From positions 1 to 16,839 of the forward strand of contig CALEII010000041.1 of assembly GCA_937876205.1 (NCBI GenBank): a stretch of DNA of 16,839 nt. Reading direction: 5' to 3'. This document shows positions 1 to 5,722 of this stretch, in pieces (position 1 is the first letter of the stretch; each line of letters opens with the position of its first letter). A model generated the notes under the pieces. That model saw only the letters and a list, made by a program, of their open reading frames with translations, had not been told where the DNA came from and did no database searches. The stretch comes from an uncultured Clostridia bacterium (lineage in GTDB: Bacteria > Bacillota > Clostridia > Oscillospirales > Acutalibacteraceae). Made by a program: the position numbers and the translations under genes.

Positions 1-2252
1 GTTACATCAAAAATACTTGCTATTGTCTGATAGATTTTAATAATGAAATCAATAATCTTCTGCCAGATTGACAAGAATGAGCCGAACATTGCATCTGTTT
101 CGGTGTCACCCACTTCACCGTAGGGACCTTTTGCAACTGCAGTGAAATCATGGTCGGGCATTACAACATAGATACTCGGTCTTGTCTGAGGGTCTCCGTC
201 AATAGATTCACCGTTTACGGGTGTGAATTCTTTGCCGTTTTCATCTGTAAAAGTCCATGAACCGAAATCCTCAGATTTAAGTTCTGTTTCATTCTGCCAA
301 TTAAAATTGACCATGGACTTATATCTTTCTGTGATTGTAAAGGTCTTATCGCCGACTATTATTGTTGCTGTATGATAAGGACGGATATCCATAGTGAATT
401 TCTGTGATACACTGTCCATAGGATAAACAGGATTATTTACCGTTGCAGTATCGTTTTCACTGGGTTTGTATTCAAATCTGTATGTGTAGTCGCCGCTTGC
501 GGGTGCTGTCCACTGTCCCTCAGCATAGAATCTGCCGTTTTCATCTGGAGCAACTGAAACTACAACCTCTTCATTAACAATAAGGTCTACTGTACCTTTA
601 AGACGGTTATTTGTAAAGTCCACCTTGTAGTTTCTGATACCGTCAGGCTCTTCAAGGAATGTGCTGAAAAACTTGGGTGCTGAAAGTGAATCTCTATACC
701 AAGGATTTGTATAGTCATGAATATAGTTCATTATTCTGATGGGAACTGTTATTATCTGTTCATTGTAGAATCTGTTTTCAGACTTAATTTTGACTTCTAC
801 CATAGTTACAGAACCGTAGTCTGCAGTTGACGGGTCAAAAACATCTTTACTCCAACTTATTGAATCAATTCCAATGTTTTCGGGAATTGTCTTTAGTGTT
901 GAATATTTTAAGTCACCGTAATATTCATTAAGTGCGGTTTTTGTGTCGCCGTACATAAGTACAATTTCAGAATCCTCTGTTAAAGTAAAATCGCCCTTAT
1001 CGACGTAAACGCTGTCACTTCCACCGAATTCGTATGCAGAATATGCAGGATCATCAGGAACAAACTTTATGCAACAAAACTTTCCTTCTTTTCCGTATGA
1101 GTATACATTTGATACACCTATGGTATCGTTTTCCGCCCTAGTTTCATAAGTAACACCACGATACAATTCATATGAGCCGGTGATTTCTTCTCCCGTTACT
1201 TTATCTGTAGCCTTGCCGGGAATAAGTGTTAATGAACCCCATGTAAGCTTAGGTGAATATTTGAATGTCTGACCTGCTTCGGCAAACTTAGGAAGAGCAT
1301 CAATGTAATATGCTTCAGGCTGCTTACAGCCTACAAGCATCTGTGTGGTAACAGTAGTATGACCTACTGCTGTCCATGTGACGTTAAGCATGGTATCTCT
1401 CCATATGAGTGTTTCATTGGTTATGCCTGTCATATCAATTGCCCATGTTCCGTTTGCAGTAACATCATTACCTTCAGAATCAACAACCTTACCTGTATCA
1501 GGTTTGATTCTTGCTGTGTTAAGCTTTGCACCGGGGTCAAGGTTAAAGTATACAACAGGAGCTTCGGAAAGCTGAGTATGAATAAGTGTTACCGTTACAT
1601 AAACGTTAGTCTTGGGAACATCGTAGCCGGACAACTTCCACTGAACCTGCTGTTCACCGCTTTCTTCAGGTTTTACCGTACCGCTTACAAAAGACCATTT
1701 ACCCTGAGCTGTAATATCGTTACCGTCTGCATCGACTACCTTACCGCCTGAAAGTGTAAGCGTATTAAGCCTGTTTCCCATTGGAAGAGAACCGTCTACA
1801 GTGGGTGCTTCAACAATAATTGCATCAAGACCTTTTACAGCAAGAGTGGGCCAGCCCTCAACAGGTGATGTGGCTGTTGAACTCCACGTAGCTCTTTTAT
1901 AATTTGTTGTGTCTGTGGGGTGGAAATAAAGCGTTACTCGGATATCACCTGCAGAAAGAACTGATGTTGAGGGGGCTCCGGTTGCAGATGATGACCAACT
2001 GAAAAAGCCGTCAACGGGTGTACCCTGATATTCAATTTTACCCCCGACTATTGAGATATCTGCTCTTGTTGCACCGTTCGGCACAACAAGATTTGAACTT
2101 GGTTCTCCGCCTTTATATGAAAGCTTAGGTGCTTCAACAAGTGTTGCGTTTGCTTTTGACATAGCTACTGCTGCCGAAGCAAACAGTGGCATAAAAGATA
2201 CCAGCATTAGGGCTGCCAGAAGGACAGCCAATGATTTTTTAAGTTTACGCAT
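1..2252 (-). CDS. Large secreted multi-module beta-sandwich protein, C-terminus cut by the window edge
   Basis: The frame is open from ATG 2252 to the left edge (750 codons plus two bases). AAAGGAG lies 7 bases before the start. The N-terminus (MRKLKKSLAVLLAALMLVSF...ASA) is a clear Sec signal peptide. The mature part is Thr/Ser/Val/Gly-rich and built of repeated beta-sandwich modules with bacterial Ig-like character. The first module has a HPTDTTNYKRATW segment typical of such cell-surface repeats. The next two, about 80 residues each, share the signature VVDADGNDITAQGKW / VVDSEGNDVTANGTW. No catalytic motif was recognised. The visible end is hydrophobic (SFLSIWQKIIDFIIKIYQ...), like the tails of the nucleotidase and LRR protein, so probably only a few residues are missing. 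An adhesin or carbohydrate-associated surface protein is inferred; no function is established. Confidence 0.85.
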   Translation of the reverse strand, partial: MRKLKKSLAVLLAALMLVSFMPLFASAAVAMSKANATLVEAPKLSYKGGEPSSNLVVPNGATRADISIVGGKIEYQGTPVDGFFSWSSSATGAPSTSVLSAGDIRVTLYFHPTDTTNYKRATWSSTATSPVEGWPTLAVKGLDAIIVEAPTVDGSLPMGNRLNTLTLSGGKVVDADGNDITAQGKWSFVSGTVKPEESGEQQVQWKLSGYDVPKTNVYVTVTLIHTQLSEAPVVYFNLDPGAKLNTARIKPDTGKVVDSEGNDVTANGTWAIDMTGITNETLIWRDTMLNVTWTAVGHTTVTTQMLVGCKQPEAYYIDALPKFAEAGQTFKYSPKLTWGSLTLIPGKATDKVTGEEITGSYELYRGVTYETRAENDTIGVSNVYSYGKEGKFCCIKFVPDDPAYSAYEFGGSDSVYVDKGDFTLTEDSEIVLMYGDTKTALNEYYGDLKYSTLKTIPENIGIDSISWSKDVFDPSTADYGSVTMVEVKIKSENRFYNEQIITVPIRIMNYIHDYTNPWYRDSLSAPKFFSTFLEEPDGIRNYKVDFTNNRLKGTVDLIVNEEVVVSVAPDENGRFYAEGQWTAPASGDYTYRFEYKPSENDTATVNNPVYPMDSVSQKFTMDIRPYHTATIIVGDKTFTITERYKSMVNFNWQNETELKSEDFGSWTFTDENGKEFTPVNGESIDGDPQTRPSIYVVMPDHDFTAVAKGPYGEVGDTETDAMFGSFLSIWQKIIDFIIKIYQTIASIFDV

Positions 2253-2264
2253 AGTTTTTCTCCT

Positions 2265-2318
2265 TTACTGCATTTTTCCGACGATATGTCGGTTTTTTGT
2301 TAATTTCTTCATTTTCAT
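2265..2318 (-). CDS. Possible 17-residue leader ORF (speculative)
   Basis: On the minus strand, ATG 2318 opens MKMKKLTKNRHIVGKMQ and stops at a TAA that runs directly into the AAAGGAG site of the large surface-protein gene. Its codons span the hairpin at 2278-2292. No convincing ribosome binding site precedes it, and an ORF this short occurs easily by chance, so it is only a candidate leader peptide. Confidence 0.15.
   Translation of the reverse strand: MKMKKLTKNRHIVGKMQ
2278..2298 (+). terminator. Perfect 5-bp hairpin followed by six T in plus orientation
   Basis: CCGAC-GATAT-GTCGG followed by TTTTTT has the form of a short intrinsic terminator for plus-strand transcription, but no plus-strand gene lies upstream. 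On the minus strand the same hairpin sits in the 5' leader of the surface-protein gene, about 25 bases before the start codon. It may stop antisense transcription or structure the leader. Confidence 0.45.
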
Positions 2319-2390
2319 AATCGGTTTTACTTCAGTTTATGATGTTCAAACCATCGGACTCACCTCTTTTTCGGCATTTAGCATATATTT

Positions 2391-2419
2391 ACAATAACAC
2401 ACACAATATATTTTGTCAA
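2391..2419 (-). promoter_or_regulatory. Sigma-A promoter of the large surface-protein gene
   Basis: On the minus strand a perfect -35 TTGACA (2419-2414) is followed after exactly 17 bases by a -10 TATTGT (2396-2391). Transcription would begin near 2384, giving a leader of about 130 bases that includes the 2278-2292 hairpin. Confidence 0.7.
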
Positions 2420-2426
2420 GTATATA

Positions 2427-2449
2427 TTTACAGTAAATGTATTTACATT
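2427..2449. promoter_or_regulatory. Overlapping palindromes, candidate PadR operator
   Basis: TTTACAGTAAA (2427-2437) is a near-perfect palindrome and overlaps AATGTATTTACATT (2436-2449), which has 6-bp arms AATGTA/TACATT. The second contains ATGT...ACAT, the half-site type known for PadR-family operators. The site lies just upstream of the minus-strand -35 and about 65 bases upstream of the padR promoter, so it could serve both. Binding is inferred. Confidence 0.4.
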
Positions 2450-2512
2450 CAATATTATTTGTGATAAAATAGGCTCATAACAAATTATTTTGCCTAAACG
2501 GGATTACATTTA

Positions 2513-2541
2513 TTTACTTTTCAAACAAAATATGCTATAAT
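2513..2541 (+). promoter_or_regulatory. Sigma-A promoter of the PadR/membrane-protein operon
   Basis: A -35-like TTTACT (2513-2518) is followed after 17 bases by a perfect -10 TATAAT (2536-2541). Transcription would begin near 2548. This rules out an in-frame TTG at 2542, next to the -10, as the PadR start and supports the start at 2581. Confidence 0.75.
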
Positions 2542-2580
2542 TTGCCCATATTAAAGCGAATCGGCTTATGGGGTGATGTT

Positions 2581-2925
2581 TTGAGTCAGAACCAGGAAAA
2601 TTTTAAAAGAGGCTGTGCCGAGCTGTTAGCTTTGCATCTTCTCAGCAAGGAAGACCTTTACGGTTATCAGATAACTCAGCTTATGGAAGAAAAAAGCGGC
2701 GGCAGATTCACAATGCTTGAAGGTACTCTGTATCTTATATTGTATAAGCTTGTTGATATAGGCTATCTCTCAACATATTCGACTCTTGTTGGAAAAAGAA
2801 GAACAAGAAAGTATTATCATCTTGAAGACACAGGCAGAGAATATCTTGAACAGATGAAAAAAGAATATGATGAAATCTCAAAAGGTATATCATTGATACT
2901 TGACAGAGAAGAGCAGAACATTTGA
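2581..2925 (+). CDS. PadR-family transcriptional regulator
   Basis: This 114-residue winged-helix DNA-binding protein is of the short PadR type. The start is taken as TTG 2581, preceded by GGGGTGATG; it gives MSQNQENFKRGCAELLALHL, the usual PadR opening. The family pattern is complete: LLSKEDLYGYQITQ (helix-turn-helix), LEGTLYLILYKLVDIGYL (recognition helix) and GKRRTRKYYHLEDTGREYL (wing), then a dimerisation helix. PadR proteins are generally repressors, often autoregulated and often released by ligand. The first of six membrane-protein genes starts 38 bases downstream with no terminator between, so PadR probably controls the whole array, possibly through the palindromes at 2427-2449. Confidence 0.93.
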   Translation: MSQNQENFKRGCAELLALHLLSKEDLYGYQITQLMEEKSGGRFTMLEGTLYLILYKLVDIGYLSTYSTLVGKRRTRKYYHLEDTGREYLEQMKKEYDEISKGISLILDREEQNI

Positions 2926-2963
2926 TTTATAATGTTATAAATTTTATAAAAGGATAAAGTAAA

Positions 2964-3368
2964 ATGTGTGCAAATGAAAAGCTTGTGAAAAACTACATAA
3001 AACAAATTAAAAAGAACCTGATTTGTTCTGACGGACAGAAAAAACAGGTTCTTAAGGACATCGAAAATTCAGTCAGAGATTATCTGCAGACGAATAAAAA
3101 TGCATCTGAACATGAGATTTATTCTCATTTCGGCACTCCGGAAGATGTAGTCTCAGCATATATGACAGAAATTGATTTAAAAGAAATCAAAAGAAAAGTA
3201 GTTTTTCGCAAAGTGATAATATTCGTATCTGTGATTGTGATTGCATTTCTTATCGCTTTATGCATTCGAGGTTTTCTCGAAACTTATCCGTTCAAAGATC
3301 CTGTAATCTATATATCACCTGCAATAGAAGGCACGACAGAATATATCACCGATGAGGTGTTGTTATGA
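2964..3368 (+). CDS. Array protein 1: HAAS/DUF1700- or DUF6120-like single-span membrane protein
   Basis: This is the first of six tandem paralogs (134 aa), with AAAGGA upstream of the ATG. Residues 1-70 form a charged helical cytoplasmic domain: YIKQIKKNLIC with Cys21, KKQVL, and HFGTPEDVVSAYM at 55-67. This is the layout of HAAS/DUF1700-like domains, which often lie beside PadR genes; it may instead match DUF6120, and the family could not be verified here. A basic stretch (KRKVVFRK) precedes one membrane span at about 83-101, so the C-terminal ~33 residues should face outside. That tail carries PVIYISPAIE, closely matched in array protein 2. Its TGA overlaps the next ATG (ATGA), suggesting translational coupling. 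Biochemical role unknown. Confidence 0.82.
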   Translation: MCANEKLVKNYIKQIKKNLICSDGQKKQVLKDIENSVRDYLQTNKNASEHEIYSHFGTPEDVVSAYMTEIDLKEIKRKVVFRKVIIFVSVIVIAFLIALCIRGFLETYPFKDPVIYISPAIEGTTEYITDEVLL

Positions 3369-3784
3369 TTGATAAAAAAGAACTGAATAAATATCTCAAA
3401 GAAGTCAGACAGCATCTTATATGTACAAAAAAAGAAAAACAACAAATTATACGTACTGTCAGGGATGCTGTTATCACCTTTGCGAACGAAAATAACATAC
3501 ATGATATTGACGGAATATATATGAATTTCGGCACACCTAAAATTGTTGCAAAACAATATCACTCCCCTGCTGATTATGAAACAACAAAAAGAAAACTGTT
3601 TATACGTCGGGCATTGATTACAGGTTTTTCTCTTATTATGATTCTTTTTGCAGTCTACATTTCAGTTCTTCTTTATGATCATATCACAGACGGTGATACT
3701 GTGATTTATATTACACCTGCAGTTGAAATAACAAGTGATGAATTTGAAACATTTCAGGAGAAAAGCAATCATGAACAACCTTGA
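3365..3784 (+). CDS. Array protein 2: HAAS-like single-span membrane protein
   Basis: This is the second paralog (139 aa). Its ATG overlaps the previous stop, and GAGGTG (3354-3359) inside the preceding gene is its ribosome binding site. The N-terminal domain repeats the family pattern: YLKEVRQHLIC (Cys20), KEKQQIIRTVRDAV, IHDIDGIYMNFGTPKIVAKQY. A basic patch (KRKLFIRR) precedes a membrane span at about 83-105. The exported tail has DTVIYITPAVEI, sister to the tail of array protein 1, followed by an acidic end, so proteins 1 and 2 look like a pair. The last 14 bases overlap the start of the next gene. No enzymatic motif is visible. Confidence 0.82.
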   Translation: MIDKKELNKYLKEVRQHLICTKKEKQQIIRTVRDAVITFANENNIHDIDGIYMNFGTPKIVAKQYHSPADYETTKRKLFIRRALITGFSLIMILFAVYISVLLYDHITDGDTVIYITPAVEITSDEFETFQEKSNHEQP

Positions 3785-4169
3785 TAATGAAATCAAAAAA
3801 TACCTGAATGATGTAAAAAAGAACCTCATCTGCTCCTTTAATATAAAAAAACAAATTCTTTCTTCTGTCAGAAGCTCTGTTTATGACTATGCGGAAGAAA
3901 AAAATATTCAGGACATAAAAGGTATTTACTCTCATTTCGGCACGCCTCTGGAAATTGCACAGGTTTATCTGCCTGAACCCGACATAAGAATTATAAAAAT
4001 TAATGTTATCCTGAAACGGTTGATTCTTACTGTGATGATAGGCTTCATATTATGGCTTGTGTTTTTCTTGACAGAAATGCTTATAATTAATTATCAATCA
4101 AGAGGAGATTATACAGAATTACAGGTTGTTCAACGAATTGAATATTCAACAGAAGACTGTTCATTATAA
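3771..4169 (+). CDS. Array protein 3: HAAS-like single-span membrane protein
   Basis: This is the third paralog (132 aa). ATG 3771 is preferred over an earlier in-frame ATG at 3735, because AGGAG (3756-3760) lies upstream of it and the resulting N-terminus aligns with the others. The domain reads YLNDVKKNLIC (Cys21), KKQILSSVRSSVYDYAEEKNI, IYSHFGTPLEIAQVYL. The membrane span is at about 84-107 and includes FFLTEMLI. The outer tail ends RIEYSTEDCSL, matched by GIEYSTEDFSVN in array protein 5. The sequence across its stop into the next ribosome binding site (GGAATGCGGTGAAAA) also recurs after protein 5, which points to duplication of a two-gene block. Confidence 0.8.
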   Translation: MNNLDNEIKKYLNDVKKNLICSFNIKKQILSSVRSSVYDYAEEKNIQDIKGIYSHFGTPLEIAQVYLPEPDIRIIKINVILKRLILTVMIGFILWLVFFLTEMLIINYQSRGDYTELQVVQRIEYSTEDCSL

Positions 4170-4190
4170 TCAGGAATGCGGTGAAAACCT

Positions 4191-4640
4191 ATGTCATCAA
4201 TTGAAAAAGATATAAAACAATACATAAAAGCTATAAAAAGGAATCTTTTTTGTGACAGAAAAAGCAAACAGCAGATTATTTCAGACATTGAGAATTCTAT
4301 CTATGATTTTGCCGAAAACAAAGGTATTTCTGACATTAAAGAAATATACGACCGTTTCGGCACCCCTTATGAGGTTGCAAAACAATACATTTCACAGGAA
4401 TATACAAAAACGGTAAAAAGAACAACTGATAAACGCAAAATTATTATCGTTGCTGTTATTTGCACTGTCCTACTTTCTGTTATTTCTGCACTTCTCATAT
4501 ATTATAATTTCTTTTGGTATGACAACTCAAAAAACATTATAATAAAAGATGAAATATATGTTGAAAACCCCTCAAAATATATTGAAGAGCAAAGAAGTCT
4601 TTATATTGAAGAATACAATAAAAAGAGAAATAACCGATAA
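4191..4640 (+). CDS. Array protein 4: HAAS-like membrane protein with long charged tail
   Basis: This is the fourth and longest paralog (149 aa). GCGGTGA precedes the ATG. The N-terminal domain reads YIKAIKRNLFC (Cys21), KSKQQIISDIENSIYDFAENKGISDIKEIYDRFGTP (family motif at 25-59), then EVAKQYI. A very basic linker (KRTTDKRK) leads into a span at about 84-108 that, with its KIIIVAV start, is nearest to array protein 6. The tail of about 40 residues is unusually charged (IEEQRSLYIEEYNKKRNNR) and may form a helix. If the orientation matches the other members, it is exposed outside the membrane. Function unknown. Confidence 0.8.
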   Translation: MSSIEKDIKQYIKAIKRNLFCDRKSKQQIISDIENSIYDFAENKGISDIKEIYDRFGTPYEVAKQYISQEYTKTVKRTTDKRKIIIVAVICTVLLSVISALLIYYNFFWYDNSKNIIIKDEIYVENPSKYIEEQRSLYIEEYNKKRNNR

Positions 4641-4655
4641 AGGGCGATGATAACC

Positions 4656-5057
4656 ATGTCTGACATAAACAAGAGCATCCAAGAGTACATAAATAATGTA
4701 AGCAAAAGCCTCATCTGCAACAGAAAGCTTAAAAAAACCATAATCAATGATTTCAGAAACTCAGTTCTTGATTACAAGGAAGAGAATAATATAACAGACA
4801 TAAAAAAAATATATGAACATTTCGGAACACCGAACGAAATAGTTCAGATTTACATGTCCGACCCCGACATACAAACAATAAAAAGACATATAAATATAAA
4901 GCGGATTATTCTTGCAGTGTTGATTTGTATTCTTGCGTTTCTTGCTTTTTTTCTGACTGCACTTATAATAAGCGATTATTACGACGGATACGCATATTCA
5001 GTATCACAGATTATAATCGGCATTGAATACTCCACAGAAGACTTTTCAGTTAATTAA
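4656..5057 (+). CDS. Array protein 5: HAAS-like single-span membrane protein
   Basis: This is the fifth paralog (133 aa). ATG 4656 is chosen over ATG 4647 because AAAGGG (4639-4644) is properly spaced only for 4656, and MSDINKSIQEYI then aligns with MTDINKAVSDYI of protein 6. The N-terminal ~60 residues are almost those of protein 6 (SLICNRKLKKTIINDFRNSV, LDYKEENNITDI, HFGTP). The span (about 84-106, FFLTALII) and tail (GIEYSTEDFSVN) instead match protein 3. The gene therefore looks mosaic, either by recombination or by unequal divergence after block duplication. Cys21 is kept. Confidence 0.82.
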   Translation: MSDINKSIQEYINNVSKSLICNRKLKKTIINDFRNSVLDYKEENNITDIKKIYEHFGTPNEIVQIYMSDPDIQTIKRHINIKRIILAVLICILAFLAFFLTALIISDYYDGYAYSVSQIIIGIEYSTEDFSVN

Positions 5058-5073
5058 GAATGCGGTGAAAAAT

Positions 5074-5487
5074 ATGACAGATATAAACAAAGCGGTTTCT
5101 GATTACATAAAAAGTGTAAATAAAAACCTTATATGCAAAAGAAAGCTGAAAAAATCAATAATTAACGACTTCAGAAACTCCGTTCTCGATTACCAAGAAG
5201 AAAAAAATATAACCGATATTAATGATATTTATGCACATTTCGGAACAGCAGAAGAAGTAGCAAAAAATTATCTGTCTGATGCAGATCCGAAAGAAATTAA
5301 AAAATCAACCTCTGCAAAAAAAATTATTCTGATTGCTATACTCACGGCATGTATTCTTTATGTTGCCGGTGTTACTATTGCATATATAAATATTCAGCAA
5401 TCCGAAATCAATCGAGTTGTTTTTGAAAGCTGGTCTGACCCTGATATTCCCGAAGAGATTCTGGCTCATTATTATAATTCAAAATAA
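5074..5487 (+). CDS. Array protein 6: HAAS-like single-span membrane protein, last in operon
   Basis: This is the sixth paralog (137 aa). ATG 5074 has GCGGTGAAAA upstream, nearly the same ribosome binding region as array protein 4; an earlier in-frame ATG at 5023 lies inside gene 5 and lacks support. The domain reads YIKSVNKNLIC (Cys21), RKLKKSIINDFRNSV, DIYAHFGTAEEVAKNYL; it is the only member with FGTA instead of FGTP. The span is at about 83-104. The outer tail is acidic and aromatic (VVFESWSDPDIPEEILAHYY) with no close match in the array. An intrinsic terminator 55 bases downstream ends the operon. Confidence 0.82.
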   Translation: MTDINKAVSDYIKSVNKNLICKRKLKKSIINDFRNSVLDYQEEKNITDINDIYAHFGTAEEVAKNYLSDADPKEIKKSTSAKKIILIAILTACILYVAGVTIAYINIQQSEINRVVFESWSDPDIPEEILAHYYNSK

Positions 5488-5542
5488 ATTATTCAATTGC
5501 AATACTATTTACTAATGTGTATTATCAACAAAACAGGACAAC

Positions 5543-5573
5543 AAAAGCAGAGGATTGCTCCCCTGCTTTTTTT
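5543..5573 (+). terminator. Intrinsic terminator of the PadR/membrane-protein operon
   Basis: AAAAGCAG(A)GG, a 6-base loop, then CC(C)CTGCTTTT is followed by more T. One A-C mismatch in the plus-strand RNA becomes a G-U pair on the minus strand, so the hairpin may work in both directions. Its right arm is also the left end of the direct repeat shared with 16736-16837. Confidence 0.8.
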
Positions 5574-5660
5574 CATACATTCACAAATATCTCATATAAA
5601 TTACTGCGGTGTTTATATGGAGATTTTATCTGTTAAATTGAAATCAGTCATTATTACGAT
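5558..5660 (+). repeat. Direct repeat copy 1: terminator arm plus gene start
   Basis: Aligned by eye with 16736-16837, this stretch shows 11 mismatches and one single-base gap. Both copies run from the right arm of a hairpin through an AT-rich spacer and ribosome binding site into the first 14 codons of a gene. The two copies bracket about 11 kb. Confidence 0.85.
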
Positions 5661-5661
5661 A
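5617..5661 (+). pseudogene. Truncated 5' end of a gene related to the one at the right edge
   Basis: ATG 5617 opens MEILSVKLKSVIIT, the counterpart of MKILSVKLKSVIIT at 16794. After about 15 codons the likeness can no longer be followed, and the frame would run through the nucleotidase hairpin and into antisense of that gene, stopping near 5751. The ribosome binding site has decayed from GAGGTGAT to GCGGTGTT. Six of seven base differences in the coding part are synonymous third-position changes, so this copy was probably a working gene before truncation. Confidence 0.65.
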
Positions 5662-5671
5662 ATTCCATTCA

Positions 5672-5703
5672 GAAAAGAACCGCCGAGGATTTCTCCCCGG
5701 CGG
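5672..5703 (-). terminator. Terminator of the sulfatase-CstA-nucleotidase operon
   Basis: Read on the minus strand, CCGCCGGGG-(6)-CCTCGGCGG is followed by TTCTTTTC. The single non-Watson-Crick position is G-U on this strand and A-C on the other, so the minus-strand RNA is the one that folds well. The same stem recurs after the LRR gene at 13002-13029. Confidence 0.75.
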
Positions 5704-5722
5704 TCAGTATTATTTAAAATGA

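Larger units (their letters stand above)
2253..2580. other. Divergent intergenic regulatory region
   Basis: This AT-rich 328-base gap separates the divergent surface-protein and PadR genes. It holds one good promoter for each strand, two overlapping palindromes between them, a hairpin with a T-run in plus orientation near the minus-strand start, and a possible 17-codon leader ORF on the minus strand. I saw no RNA gene in it. Confidence 0.75.

Noticed and set aside
1359..1751. 130-codon plus-strand reading frame opposite the left-edge surface protein
   Set aside because: It is antisense to a continuous secreted-protein frame and its Cys/Tyr-rich translation resembles no known family.
2253..2390. 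Riboswitch in the leader of the left-edge gene
   Set aside because: No conserved aptamer core was recognised; only one simple hairpin is visible.
2542..2580. In-frame TTG at 2542 as the start of the PadR gene
   Set aside because: It directly follows the TATAAT -10 and lies upstream of the predicted transcription start. TTG 2581 has a ribosome binding site and gives the normal PadR N-terminus.
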